Source of the DNA: Pictodentalium vernedei
Lineage: Eukaryota; Mollusca; Scaphopoda; Dentaliida; Dentaliidae
Assembly: GCA_031216915.1 (NCBI GenBank)
Contig: CM062289.1
Location: forward strand, 388,966,674-389,030,673
Reading direction: 5' to 3'
DNA length: 64,000 bases
In this document: piece by piece, positions 52,114 through 63,550 of the stretch
How the letters are laid out: the number at the start of each line of letters is the position of its first letter
Position numbering within the stretch: the first letter of the stretch is position 1
Notes under the pieces: generated by a model
The model's input: only the letters and a program-made list of their open reading frames with translations
The model's database searches: none
Told to the model about the DNA's origin: nothing
Translations under genes and position numbers: made by a program

Positions 52114-54660
52114 ATGAAAGCATATTGCTCAATAAGCAAGGCGAGGGAGCCTTTCCTCTGATTTACTTGTTGCTTGCCTTGCTTGTAGTCGATGTACTCC
52201 CACTAATTCTTGCTCAACATGTGTCGCATGGAATGACAAACATTGGAGACGGGTGTCACGGTACGTTGTTAGAGGTGAGAGGCCACTGCTAGTCCTCTCG
52301 CGGTGAGAGGCCACTGCCGGTACTCTCGCAAAAAAGTCGCTCTAGTTTTTTAGTTTCTATTTACAGAGGAACAAGAACATGGTGATGTTTATGTGACGCC
52401 GTCAGAGAGTGTGCTTCTGTCGTCGCATTTAGGTAGTCAATCAGAGCGGCCAAAGTGCTCATGAATATTAGACAAGGCAATAAACCACAGCGTGGTTTCA
52501 GCTCCCTGTCGCCAGCTAGCTCGATCGGTGAAGCGGTTACTCTGTCCGTGGGTACCGAAATGCTGGGTGTGTCTGTTGCGGTCGAGGAGAGTAGAAAGGG
52601 TAGAGTGAACACTATAAAATAATAACAGGCTCACCCTGCGACGACGGAGAGGAAGAAGCCGGCAAGTTCAGTGGGAAGCTTGGCGAGATCTGAAGGACCG
52701 CAAGCGAGAGAGCCCCCTCTCTTTCATAACAACATCTGGGGCCAGATGTTGTGGTTCAGAACTTGCGTCATTCGGAGCATACGTCCTCGCCTCCCATCTG
52801 GGATGCTCCGTTCAGTTCGCAGCCGGGGGCGGCTATAGTTACAGCTTCTTCAGCGTCTACCAAGCACACATGACCACACCTTGGCTTCGTGACTTTTGAT
52901 ATCCAGCCTGCATCGCCTTGAAGGTCCACTCAAAGAAGTCACACCATACAGTAGCCAAGGAGATGAGGCCTCATTCATCGGGATGTCCGCAGAAAAGAGC
53001 CATCTCGGACACATTGTCCCAGGAGCAGCCAGCGGCCAAGCAACAGAAGACCACTGCTCCTCAGGCCTCCGTAACAGACTTGCTGTCGCAGATAGCGAAG
53101 CTCATCGCAGCATTACAGCAAGTGCAGAAGCAGTCTCAGAACCTGAGCTGTCGGATGGCGCTGGGTCGGTCCAGTCATCTGCGCATTCAGATGTGATGAC
53201 CGTGAGTTTTATCTGATTCAGTCGGATGGTGAAAGGGATTTGGAGGAGACTTACCCTTCCCTTTTGGAACAACACAGGGTGGCGATGGATCTAATGCATC
53301 AATACTTCCCTGAGTTCATTCCTGAGAATCAGAATGCTGCAACCGCTCGAAAGTAGCACTATTCAGTAGCTAGGAGATGAGGCCTCATATATCGGGACTT
53401 CCGGAGAAAAGAGCCGTCTCAGACACACTGTCCCGGGAGCAGCCGGCGGCCAGAACAGAAGACCGCTACTCCTCAGGCCTCCATAATGGATTTGCTGTCG
53501 CAGCTCATCGCAACATCCCAGCAAGTGCAGAAGCAGCCGACGGGAGTCTCAGAACCTGAGCTGTCGGATGGGTTGGTCCAGTAAGCTGCAAGTTCAGATG
53601 CTGCTGACTGTGATTTTCAACTGATCCAGATGAATGATGAAAGGGATATGGAGAGGGATTACCCCTCCCTTTCGGAACAACACATGGTTGCAATGGATTT
53701 AATTCATCAACACTACCCTGAATTTGTTCCAGCGAATCAGAATGCTGCAACTACTTGTAAGAAACCGCTAGCGTTGTTGGACGCTGACTTCATCCGGAAA
53801 AAGAGGAGGTCATGTCTTTTCTGGTTAAGTCTAGACAGGTGTCGCAGGCCTTAGGCCATTTAGATGATGCCATATTCAACTTTCCAGTGGGAAGAAGTAA
53901 GGCGGTTTCTTATCATCATCTTCCGTAATTTTACCGATTGTTGAACTACGTTCATTTATAACGGTCGGGGAAGATGTATAGAGAGTTCCTCTGCATTTGA
54001 ATGAGCAGGCTAAGGACCTAGTTATGGCCTTACCTTCGTCATTCACTATTCGCTCAGACACAATTGAGATGGCAATTTCTACATTCAGAGCGAATTTAGA
54101 CTCACTGTTTTACGCAGTTCACCTTTAATAACTGTGATGCAGCGTCTCTACGGAAAGGAATTTGAGGATGTTCGTACCTCATTTAGAGTCCTTTCCAGGG
54201 CTATTATATTTATCACGTCTAACTCTATCTTAACAGTTGCTAATTTGAAGTTAATCAGACATGACGGAGTCCTTGCATCGTCATTTTTAATAGATGACAA
54301 GGTGAAAAACTCTATACGGGTCGCTCCGGTATCCGAACACTAAGTTTTTGATGATAAGCTTTCATTGGTTTATGACCAAACTACAAAGAAAGCATCAATA
54401 CTCTGCTCCTTAAGTCAGCGTCTAATCCGCCCGCAATACCAGAAAAGAGTAAAGGAGGACATCCAAGACAGAAAATTGTCTAAAAAGGAATCCTCGCGAG
54501 GGTATAGGTAACCCTCCTATAATTACTCTTGTGACTCGGATAGGGGGCGTAGGTCTGATCGAGTCTACTGGTCAGACGCCCCTAAGCTGTTGGCTCGAGG
54601 CTCTTCACGAAGGAGACGTAGTTTCTCCTTCCGAAGGCCTTGCAGGAACTACAGGTGAGG
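52114..54660 (+). pseudogene. DIRS Gag-like ORF1, copy 7, with internal duplication
   Basis: Starts ATGAAAGCATATTGCTC like other copies but is quickly out of frame. The region is longer than in family A because a segment of about 400 bp is repeated in tandem: about 52940-53350 and 53355-53755 both run from GATGAGGCCTCAT through CTGTCGGATGG to CAGAATGCTGCAAC. Later blocks (AKFEDVRTSFRVLSRAI-like at 54134, ANLKLIRHD) match the Gag core. Confidence 0.82.
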
Positions 54661-55775
54661 GTTAGGACCTCTATTGCTTAGCAGTTGGCAGATGGTTATC
54701 AAGATTTTCATCAAACTGGATAACTATTACGGAAGACCAGTAGGCAAAAAGTGTGGTGTCAGACTGCCTATGGCTATCTTTCCGAGAGAAACCACCACTA
54801 ACTTAATGTCCGTGATGGTCAATGCTTTCATCAAATCCTTGCATAAGAGTCTCCCCAATCAGAGGTAAAGATTCTCTTGACAATGAAAGTAATAGAGGTC
54901 ATCGAGAATCAAGATTCTCTAGGATTCTACAGTCACTTGTTACTCGTACCGAAGCCAGAGAGCTTGTTCCTACTGATAATAGACTGGAGCTGGATAACAA
55001 GTTTATCATAGCTCTAAAAGTTTATTTATGGTAATCATTTAGTCGGTAAAAGCGAGCATTCGAGTGATTGACTATGTGGCAAGCATAGATCTAAGGATCC
55101 GTTCTTTCATGTCCTGGTATATCCGGCATTCAGAAAGTAGCTACGGTTCTTCGTCCAAGGGATAGTATTTCAGTTCCGAGTGATGTGCTTGGGTCTGAAT
55201 CTAGCGCCCTGGGCTTTTACTTGAATAATGAACTCGGTAATGTCTCACAACAATCTGGTTCGTCTGCGGAGCAAAATTAGTCAGTTGTTATGCTCGCTTT
55301 TGTCTACTCTCAGACGCATTAACAGTGAGGAATTTTATGCGACTGATGGGGTTGTGCTGAGCGGCTACGCATCTTATTCCGATGGGTCGCTTACGCACAT
55401 GTCCCCTCCAGTTATTCTTTACCCAGAACTGGAGTGTGAAGACGCATTCGCTCAAGACCAGTATTGTTTTAACAGATCGAGTAAACAAAAGGTCCATATT
55501 TGGGCAAATATTCAGTGGTTAACTCAAAGAGTTCCGCTGCAACTGCCAGATCCGGTTTTCAGGATTATGACGGATGTGAGTCAATAGTTTGGGGCATGAC
55601 CCTGAGTCCGACAGATTCGAAATGCAGGGGTCTTGGACCCTCGGTTCCTGGAGAAACACATATATTGTTGCGCTACATCAATGTATTCACATTATTTGCG
55701 GACACGCATGTTCAGATATTGTTGAACAACTCGATATTGGTAGCATACATCAGGAACCAGGGCGGCACCCATTCA
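54661..55775 (+). pseudogene. DIRS RT-RNase H, copy 7, catalytic block deleted
   Basis: Remnants match VPKP, FRKYLRFFVQG and LGLNLAPWAFT. After the block matching MNSVM the sequence jumps directly to HNNLVRL, so roughly 210 bp containing the YLDD motif are missing. RNase H remnants follow (RIMTDVSQ, VAYIRNQGGTHSF). The gene is cut at 55775 by element III. Confidence 0.85.
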
Positions 55776-58700
55776 TTTTTAGCTTAACTTGACATAGTCA
55801 AGATAAGCTATTGCCATCACGCGTGCGGAAGTCTGTTAGTCTGTGAGTCTGTTAGTCTGTGAGTCTGTGACGTGTGTTCACATTTTCCTTTAGCACCCTG
55901 CAGTTCTTGTCTGATCGTCACGAAATTTCATATGCAGGTTTGGGGTCATGTCCAGATGAGAACATCCACTTTTGGTTGTGATCGGGCAACCGATATGGCT
56001 GCCCGAGCCCAAAACCCGAAAACCATTAGCACAGTCTACAGGTCGTATTTATGAAGGGATTTCATTGTAACTTGGTAACTTGGTAGGATGCCTCTGTATA
56101 ATGCCTAAATGAGAACGTCCCCTTTTGGGCATGATCTATCAACCGTGATGGCTGCCCAAGCCCGAAATCAAAAAACTTTTAGCACAGTCTGCTGGTCATG
56201 TTTACTGTGAAGGGATTTCATTGTTACTTGGTAGGATGACTCCTTATGAAGTCTAGATGAGAATTTCCCCATTTGGGCATGATCTGCCAACCATGACGAC
56301 TGCCCGAGCCCAAAACCCCAAAACCTTTAGCACAGTCTACAGGTCATATTTATTGAGGAATTTCATTGTAACTTGGTGGATTGACTTCATACAATGTCTA
56401 GATGAGAAAGTCCCCTTTTGGACATGATTGGGCAACTATGACGGCTACAGGGGCCCGAAGCCCGAAAACCTTTAGCACAGTCTAGAGGTCATATTTATGA
56501 AGAAATTTCATTGTAACTTGGTAGGATGACTCCAAATAATGTCTAGATGAGAACATCCCATTTTGATCGTGATCATGCAGCCTTGATGGGTGCCCGAGCC
56601 CAAAAACCTTTAGCATAGGCAAAAGGTCATATTTATGGAAGGATTTCATTGTCACCTGTTAGGTTGACTCCATATAATGCCTAGATGATGACATCCCCTT
56701 TTTGTCGTGATTGGTCAGTTGTGATGGCTACAAGTGCCCGAAGCCCGAAAACCTTGAGCACAGTCTACAGGTCATATTTATGAAGGGATTTCATTGTAAC
56801 TTGGTAGGTTGACTTCATATAATGTCTAGATGAGAACATCCCCTTTTGGACATGATTGGGCAACTTTGACGGCTAAAGGTGCCCGAAAACCTTTAGCACA
56901 GTCTACAGGTCATATTTATGAAGGGATTTCATTGTAACTTGGTAGGCTGACTCCAAATAATGTCTTGATGAGAACGTCCCATTTTGGTCATGATCATTCA
57001 CCCTTTATGGGTGCCCGAGCCCAAAAACCTTTAGCATACTCAAAAAGGTTATATTTATAGAAGGATTTCATTGTAATCTGTTAGGTTGACTCCATATAAT
57101 GCCTACATGATGACATCCCCTTTTGGTCGTGATTGGTCAACTGTGATGGCTACAGGTGCCTGAAGCCCGAAAACCTTGAGCACAGTCTACAGGTCATATT
57201 TATGAAGGGATTTCATTGTAACTTCTTAGGATCACTCCAGATCATGCCCAGATGAGATTGTCCCCTATGGTTGCGATCATTCAGCCATGATGGCTGCCCG
57301 AGCCCGAAGCCCGGAAAACCTTTAGCACAGTCTACAAGTCATATTTATGAAGGGATTTCATTGTAACATGGTAGGTTAACTTCATATAATGTCTAGATGA
57401 GAACATCCCCTTTTGGACATGATTGGCCAACTTTGATGGCTAAAGGTGCCCGAAGCCCGAAAACCTTTAGCACAGTCTACAGGTCATATTTATGAGGGGA
57501 TTTCATTGTAACTTGGTAGGATGACTCCAAATAATGTCTAGATGAGAACGTCCCATTTTGATCGCGATCATTCAGCCTCGATGGGTGCCCGAGCCCAAAA
57601 ACCTTTAGCTTTTTTTAAAAGGTCATATTTATGGAAGGATTTCATTGTAACCTATTAGGTTGACTTCATATAATGCCTATATGATGACATCCCCTTTTGG
57701 TCGTGATTGGTCAGCTGTGATGGCTACAAGTGCCCGAAGCCCGAAAACCGTGAGCACAGTCTACAGGTCATATTTATGAAGGGATTTCATTGTAACTTTG
57801 CAGGATCACTCCAGATGATGCCCAGATGAGATTGTCTCCTTTGGTTGCGATCATTCAACCATGATGGCTGCCGAAGCCCGAAAACCTTAAGCACAGTCTA
57901 CAGGTCATATTTATGAAGGGATTTCATTGTAACTTGGTAGGTTGACTTCATATAATGTCTAGATGAGAACATCCCCTTTTGGACATGATTGGGCAACTTT
58001 GACGGCTAAAGGTTCCCGAAGCCCGAAAACCTTTAGCACAGTCTACAGGTCATATTTATGAAGGGATTTCATTGTAACTTGGTAGGCTGACTCCAAATAA
58101 TGTCTTGATGAGAACGTCCCATTTTGGTCATGATCATTCACCCTTTATGGGTGCCCGAGCCCAAAAATCTTTAGCATACTCAAAAAGGTTATATTTATAA
58201 AAGGATTTCATTGTAATCTGGTAGGTTGACTCCATATAATGCCTACATGATGACATCCCCTTTTGGTCGTGATTGGTCAACTGTGATGGCTACAGGTGCC
58301 TGAAGCCCGAAAACCTTGAGCACAGTCTACAGGTCATATTTATGAAGGGATTTCATTGTAACTTCGCAGGATCACTCCAGATGATGCCCAGATTAGATTG
58401 TCCCCTTTGGTTGCGATCATTCGACCATGATGGCTGCCCGAGCCCGAAGCCTGAAAACCTTTAGCAAAGTCTGCAGGTCATATTTATCGAGGGATTTCAT
58501 TGTAACTTGGTAGGTTGACTTCATATAATGTCTAGATGAGAACGTCCCCTTTTGGACATGATTCTGCAACTTTGACGGCTAAAGGTGCCCGAAGCCCGAA
58601 AACCTTTAGCACAGTCTACAGGTCATATTTATGAAGGGATTTCATTGTAACTTGGTAGGATGACTCCAAATAATGTCTAGATGAGAACGTCCCATTTTGG

Positions 58701-60626
58701 TCATGATCATTCAGCCTTGATGGGTGCCCGAGTCCAAAAACCTTTAGCATAGGCAAAAGGTTATATTTATAGAAGGATTTCATTGTAACCTGTTAGGTTG
58801 ACTCCATATAATGCCTAGATGATGACATCCCCTTTTGGTCGTGATTGGTCAACTGTGATGGCTACAGATGCCCAAAGCCTGAAAACCTTGAGCACAGTCT
58901 ACAGGTCATATTTATGAAGGGATTTCATTGTAACTTCGCAGGATCACTCCAGATGATGCCCAGATGAGATTGTCCCCTTTGGTTGTGATCATTCAACCAT
59001 GATGGCTGCCCAAGCCCGAAGCCCGAAAACATTTAGCACAGTCTACAGGTCATATTTATGAAGGGATTTCATTGTAACTTGGTAGGTTGACTTCATATAA
59101 TGTCTAGATGAGAACGTCCCCTTTTGGACTCGATTGGGCAGTTGTGACGGCTTCAGGGGTCCAAAGCCCGAAAACCTTTAGAACAGTCTACAGGTCATAA
59201 TTATGAAGGGATTTCATTGTAGCTTGGTAGGATGACTCCAAATAGTGTACAGATGAGAACGTCCCCTTTTGGTCATGATCATTCAGCCTTGATGGCTGCC
59301 CGAGCCCAAAAACCTTTAGCATGTCTATAGGTCGTATTTATGGAAGGATTTCATTTTAACCTGTTAGGTTGACTCCATATAATGCCTAGATAATGACATC
59401 CCCTTTTGGTCGTGGTTGGTCAACTGTGATGGCTACAGGATCCTGAAGCCCGAAAATCTTGAGCACAGTCTACAGGTCATATTTATGAAGGGATTTCATT
59501 GTAACTTCATAGGATCACTCCAGGTGATGTCCAGATGAGAATGTCCCCTTTTGGTTGCGATCATTCAACCATGATGGCTGCCCAAGCCTAAAGCCCGAAA
59601 ACCTTTAGCACAGTCTTCAGATCATATTTATGAAGGGATTTCATTGTAACTTGGTAGGTTGACTTCATGTAATGTCTAGATGAGAACAGCCCCTTTTGGA
59701 CTCCATTAGGCATCTGTGTTGTATACAGGTGATATTTATGAAGGGATTTCATTGTACCTTGGTAGGATGACTCTAAATAATGTCTAGATGAGAACGTCCC
59801 CTTTTGGTCGCGATCATTCAGCCTTGATGGCTGCACGAACTCAAAACCTTTAGCATAGTCTGTTGGTCATATTTATGGAAGGACTTCATTGTAACCCGTA
59901 AGTTTGACTCCATATAATGCCTAGATGATGACATCCCCTTTTGGTTGTGATTGGTCAACTGTGATGGCTTCAGGGGCCCGAAGCCCAAAAACCTTGAGCA
60001 CAGTCTACAGGTCATATTTATGAAGGGTTTTCATTGTAACTTTGTAGAATCGCTCCAGATGATGCCCAGATGAGAATGTCCCCTTTTGGTTGCGATCATT
60101 CAACCATGATGGCTGCCAAAGCTCAAAAACCTTTAGCACAGTCTACAGGTCATATTTATTAAGGGATTTCATTGTAACTTGGTAGGTTGACTTCATATAA
60201 TGTCTAGATGAGAACGTCCCCTTTGGACGCAATTGGGAAACTGACGGCTACAGGGGCTCGAAGCCCGAAAACCTTTAGCACAGTCTACAGGCCATATTTA
60301 TGAAGGGATTTTAATGTAACTTGATAGGATGACTCGTTTTGGAATAATTTCACTGTAACTTGGTAACTTTTGTTGATATACATTAACTGTGAGGGCCACA
60401 TACATTGACTGTGAGGTCATATTAACCCACCCCTCAGCTCTTTAGTACAGTGTACACCTCATATTATTTTTATCATAAACATAGCATACATGGAACAGAA
60501 ATGAACATATTCCCAATTATCACAATTCTTGTCTTATTTCATAATCCTTTCATAAACATTGAACATTATCCTTTTCATCAAACACAACACACAAGTTAAG
60601 CTACAGTGTCATTGACACTTTCATTT
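55776..60626. mobile_element. Pearl/HINE-like non-autonomous element III with higher-order tandem array
   Basis: Starts TTTTTAGCTTAACTTGACAT with an inverted partner (GTCAAGATAAGCT) and GTCTGTTAGTCTGTGAGTC. It ends AAGTTAAGCTACAGTGTC, a hairpin and CACTTTCATTT. Between them lie about 30 monomers of about 142 bp. The variant with TTTTGGACATGATTGG recurs at 56421, 56849, 57416, 57982, 58555, 59127, 59699 and 60226. Spacing is mostly 566-573, so four distinct monomers form one higher-order unit. The right 250 bp match element II. It disrupts the RNase H gene of DIRS copy 7. Confidence 0.82.
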
Positions 60627-61110
60627 CTGTTCATGTTCATCTCTCTATCCATGATATACCGGGTCGTCTGAATGTACTAGCAGACTCACTCCTCGGAAAG
60701 GTCGCCTGTTACATCTGCATTGGATGCTCAACAAGCGAGTATTTGGACAGTTTTGCTACCAGTGGGATTGCCCCATGATAGTTCAGTTTGCGACACACTG
60801 GAACAATTAGTTACCGTCATTTGTGTTGCCATGCCCAGACCATTGAGCGCATGCAGTAGATGTTCTGCAGAATTCATGGGGATGAATGATAGAATACGCG
60901 TAGTATCCTCCAATTCATTTGATTCAATAGATTACGTTTAATATTAACAGTCTCGTTGTGAATCCTACTAGTAGCACCTCTGTCATCACAAAAACCTTGG
61001 ATCAGTATTCTCAAGTGTCTATTATGGGACGCTCCCCAGAAGCTTCCTCCATGAGAGGGCCTTCTTTTTGGGGAAGTTTTATTCTTCACATCCTTCTCCG
61101 CCCATAGTGG
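60627..61110 (+). pseudogene. RNase H end and methyltransferase-like remnant, copy 7
   Basis: Resumes at ATACCGGGTCGTCTGAATG (the IPGRLN block) after element III, then ADS and the methyltransferase region with TTTGCGACACACTGG (matching FATH) and CGCGTAGTATCCTCC (matching the YPP motif). Several stops interrupt it. About 60 bp of RNase H appear lost at the insertion point. Confidence 0.8.
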
Positions 61111-62374
61111 CATAATGGAGTCGGTTAGACGTGAGGGAATCATCGCGGTTCCTATATTATTTGATAACTGGCACAGGAACGATTAAGTAATGCGGGTGAG
61201 AAGATTTTGATATGACTTCGAATCCCCCCCCCCACCACACACACACACACACTGTGTATATGTTTAGAGGCAATTACCGGGCAAGACGTACTTTTCTTCC
61301 TGCAAGCCTCATATAATTTAATACATACTATGCATTTGGGTCGTGTTCTAAGGCGACCTCATGGGCACATCCGCTGTTTAGTTGGATTAGTTTCCTGTGA
61401 TTATTTGTTGATTTGTTATATACGAGCGCTTACTTAAAAATCATCACAATTAAGTTGCTACTCTTTGAGTACCTCAGAGGCTGCATAACCAGTTAACTGG
61501 TATTCAGATGATTACATGCTAAATATAAATGCTCTTGCGCATTATATTATTAGGCTAACGCTTTATTGTATTTTGTACTGAATTCGCATATTCTCATGTG
61601 ATTACGATCGTAGATATCGGATAGTACACGTTGGGGAGTGTTGTTACTGGTACCTAGGAAGTCTGTTTTCTCTTCAGGGATCGTTCAGTGTGGCTCGATT
61701 GGACATGTGTATGTTATTTTTTATATCACCGGTTTTCAACGTAACTGTGTACGCTGTCTGCGGTGTACGTTATATAGTGGGCAATATTAATTACCAGAAT
61801 TTTCGCTATAGCCTTAACTTCTGAAGTGGCATTAAGCACCATTTATTAATAATGAATTAATACCTGAGTGCCTGTTTGACGATTATTTATATTGTTTTTT
61901 GGTACCGCTCTTATTGATTCCAGAGCTCTCCCCCCTTTCTTTTGAAAATTCCTTCAAAAGAAAGGGGGGGGGGGGGGGGGTGATATTTTTACCTCTTCTC
62001 TGGCTTAATGGGTATGTAACTATGAAGGAAGCTGTTTTATCCGTAATTATATCCTGCATACAGCTGAAGTATTATTATATGGCGTGTGTTTGTGGGGGAT
62101 TTTCTTTCATTCTCAGATTTGCCATCCCAATTTTTGGGGGCTTAGTCTGGACTAGCCTTAAAAATTAGGAACTTGTTACATCCTAATTAGTATTGTCTTC
62201 ATGTTTAGAATAAGGAATTAACTTCAATTGGGCTCCTTATTTAGGATATGTCTTCTCGATTACTGAATAGAGTGACATACATGTTTTTCCTAATTATTCT
62301 AATTTCCTTTCATCATGGATTGCAGGATTGGAACTATCTTGGAAGTCCTAGGCCCTCCACCTTTTTACGATTCT
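61111..62374 (+). other. DIRS family B 3' region, copy 7
   Basis: No recombinase is found here, although family A has it next. The stretch includes an ACACACACAC tract at about 61238 and CTTTCTTTTGAAAATTCC facing its inverse before a long G run at 61965-61980. Confidence 0.65.
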
Positions 62375-62458
62375 GCTAAGTCTGGGCCATTGGTTATAGT
62401 GGAAAAATATAAATTCATAGTAATTTGTATATTTTTCATACTTACCAATGGCCCAGAC
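62375..62458 (+). repeat. Internal complementary region, copy 7
   Basis: 84 bp, inverse of this copy's own tips, including the family B left-tip sequence GGTTATAGTGGAAAAATAT. Confidence 0.88.
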
Positions 62459-62530
62459 GGGGATGGCCCTCCCATGAGTGGGCACTCATACCTCCCCACT
62501 GAATTAATTATGTAGTACTCTCTTTTACAG

Positions 62531-62752
62531 AGAATGATGTTGGTGCCAATTCCAGTCACTTCCTGGCGCCTGCGCATGTGCGGAGAGTAAATGTATGGAG
62601 GACTAGATAGGACTTCTAATTTTCGGTTTTGCATGCAAATTTGGGGGATTGGGGGTGCAAAATTTGTGTTTGGCCCTCGATATTTTGGAGTTAGCACCAG
62701 CTAAGTCTGGGCCATTGGGAAGTATGAAAAATATACAAATTACTATGAATTT
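62531..62752 (+). repeat. Right inverted terminal repeat, copy 7
   Basis: Inverse of 51027-51237. It ends ACTATGAATTT and is followed by ATA, the trinucleotide that also begins the left tip. Confidence 0.86.
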
Positions 62753-63208
62753 ATAATTTTCGTTTCGACACTTGAAGCTCGGACAGAAACGCAACAAAAT
62801 AGAAATAAAAAATCCGCAAAAAGTGACAATGGACAATTGATTCTCCTGTGATTTCAAATAAATGGTCGCTTATTTGACGAATGAAAATGCCCATTTATCA
62901 CACTCAAGCACATTCGATTCTTGAAAATAATCGTTTTTATGTAAACCTCGGATCACTCAGTTCAGCCATTCCTCATTTTGGCCATTTTTTAGAGGGCGAC
63001 TTGTAATCGCCTCAACTATTTTTCTAGGTGACTTTGGGCTTAGAAGGGCGACATAATCGCCCTCACGGCTGGTCCCTTGGTACACTTACCAGGTGGCATG
63101 TCATAATTGAATAGAAACTGGTTGACATAAGTTATATTGTTTTCATCAGATATTCTGAATCTAACTTTTGCATGTTAAAAAATTGGTGAAAGAGAAAGGA
63201 ACCAATAA
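62753..63208. other. Host intron 4 DNA
   Basis: Nothing recognised apart from repeated short phrases about GGCGACTTGTAATCGCC and GGGCGACATAATCGCC. Confidence 0.5.
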
Positions 63209-63550
63209 CGGGAGTGTGGTGGCTCAGTGGTTAGGACATTGGACTTCAAACCAAAAAGGTCAACAGTTCAATTCCCACTAGGGGTAACTGCATTGTGCCC
63301 TTGGGCAAGACACTTAATCCCAATTGCCCACATTGGGACACTGTGTACTAAGGAATACTGCATGTCAATGGTGGTCCTGTCTTCAACCAATGCTAACCCT
63401 GCTTGTGTTGTGTTGGATCATTGGGAAGTCTGACATTTGCTCAGCACTGTTTGGTGATTCTCTCCAGGTACTCTGGCTTCCTCCACCCATAAAACTGTCT
63501 GACACGAGGTGACCCTGGTTGTCAAATGTAAACCCCAATAAATAAATAAA
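63209..63550 (+). mobile_element. tRNA-derived SINE
   Basis: Box A (TGGCTCAGTGGT) and box B (AGTTCAATTCC) form a tRNA-like head. The body (CCCTTGGGCAAGACACTTAA, GTGTACTAAGGAATACTGCA, TCTTCAACCAATGCTAACCC) and tail (ATAAAACTGTCTGACACGA, AATAAATAAATAAA) match the SINE at 33476. Confidence 0.9.

Larger units (their letters stand above)
51027..62752 (+). mobile_element. DIRS-like retrotransposon, family B copy 7 (split by tandem-repeat element)
   Basis: A decayed element with both terminal repeats and an internal complementary region, interrupted inside RNase H by element III (55776-60626). Gag and RT are full of stops and the RT active-site block is deleted. No recombinase is recognisable between the methyltransferase remnant and the right end. 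Confidence 0.88.

Noticed and set aside
59588-60015. Minus-strand ORFs of 65-82 codons in the tandem array
   Set aside because: They repeat with the monomer period and show no protein-like conservation, so they are array by-products.
55776-60626. CRISPR-like array
   Set aside because: Monomers of 142 bp vary continuously with no constant repeat and unique spacer pattern, and the context is a eukaryotic transposon.
1-62752. LTR retrotransposon or endogenous retrovirus
   Set aside because: There is no integrase, protease, direct LTRs, primer-binding site or target duplication. The terminal repeats are inverted and a tyrosine recombinase is present, which defines DIRS.
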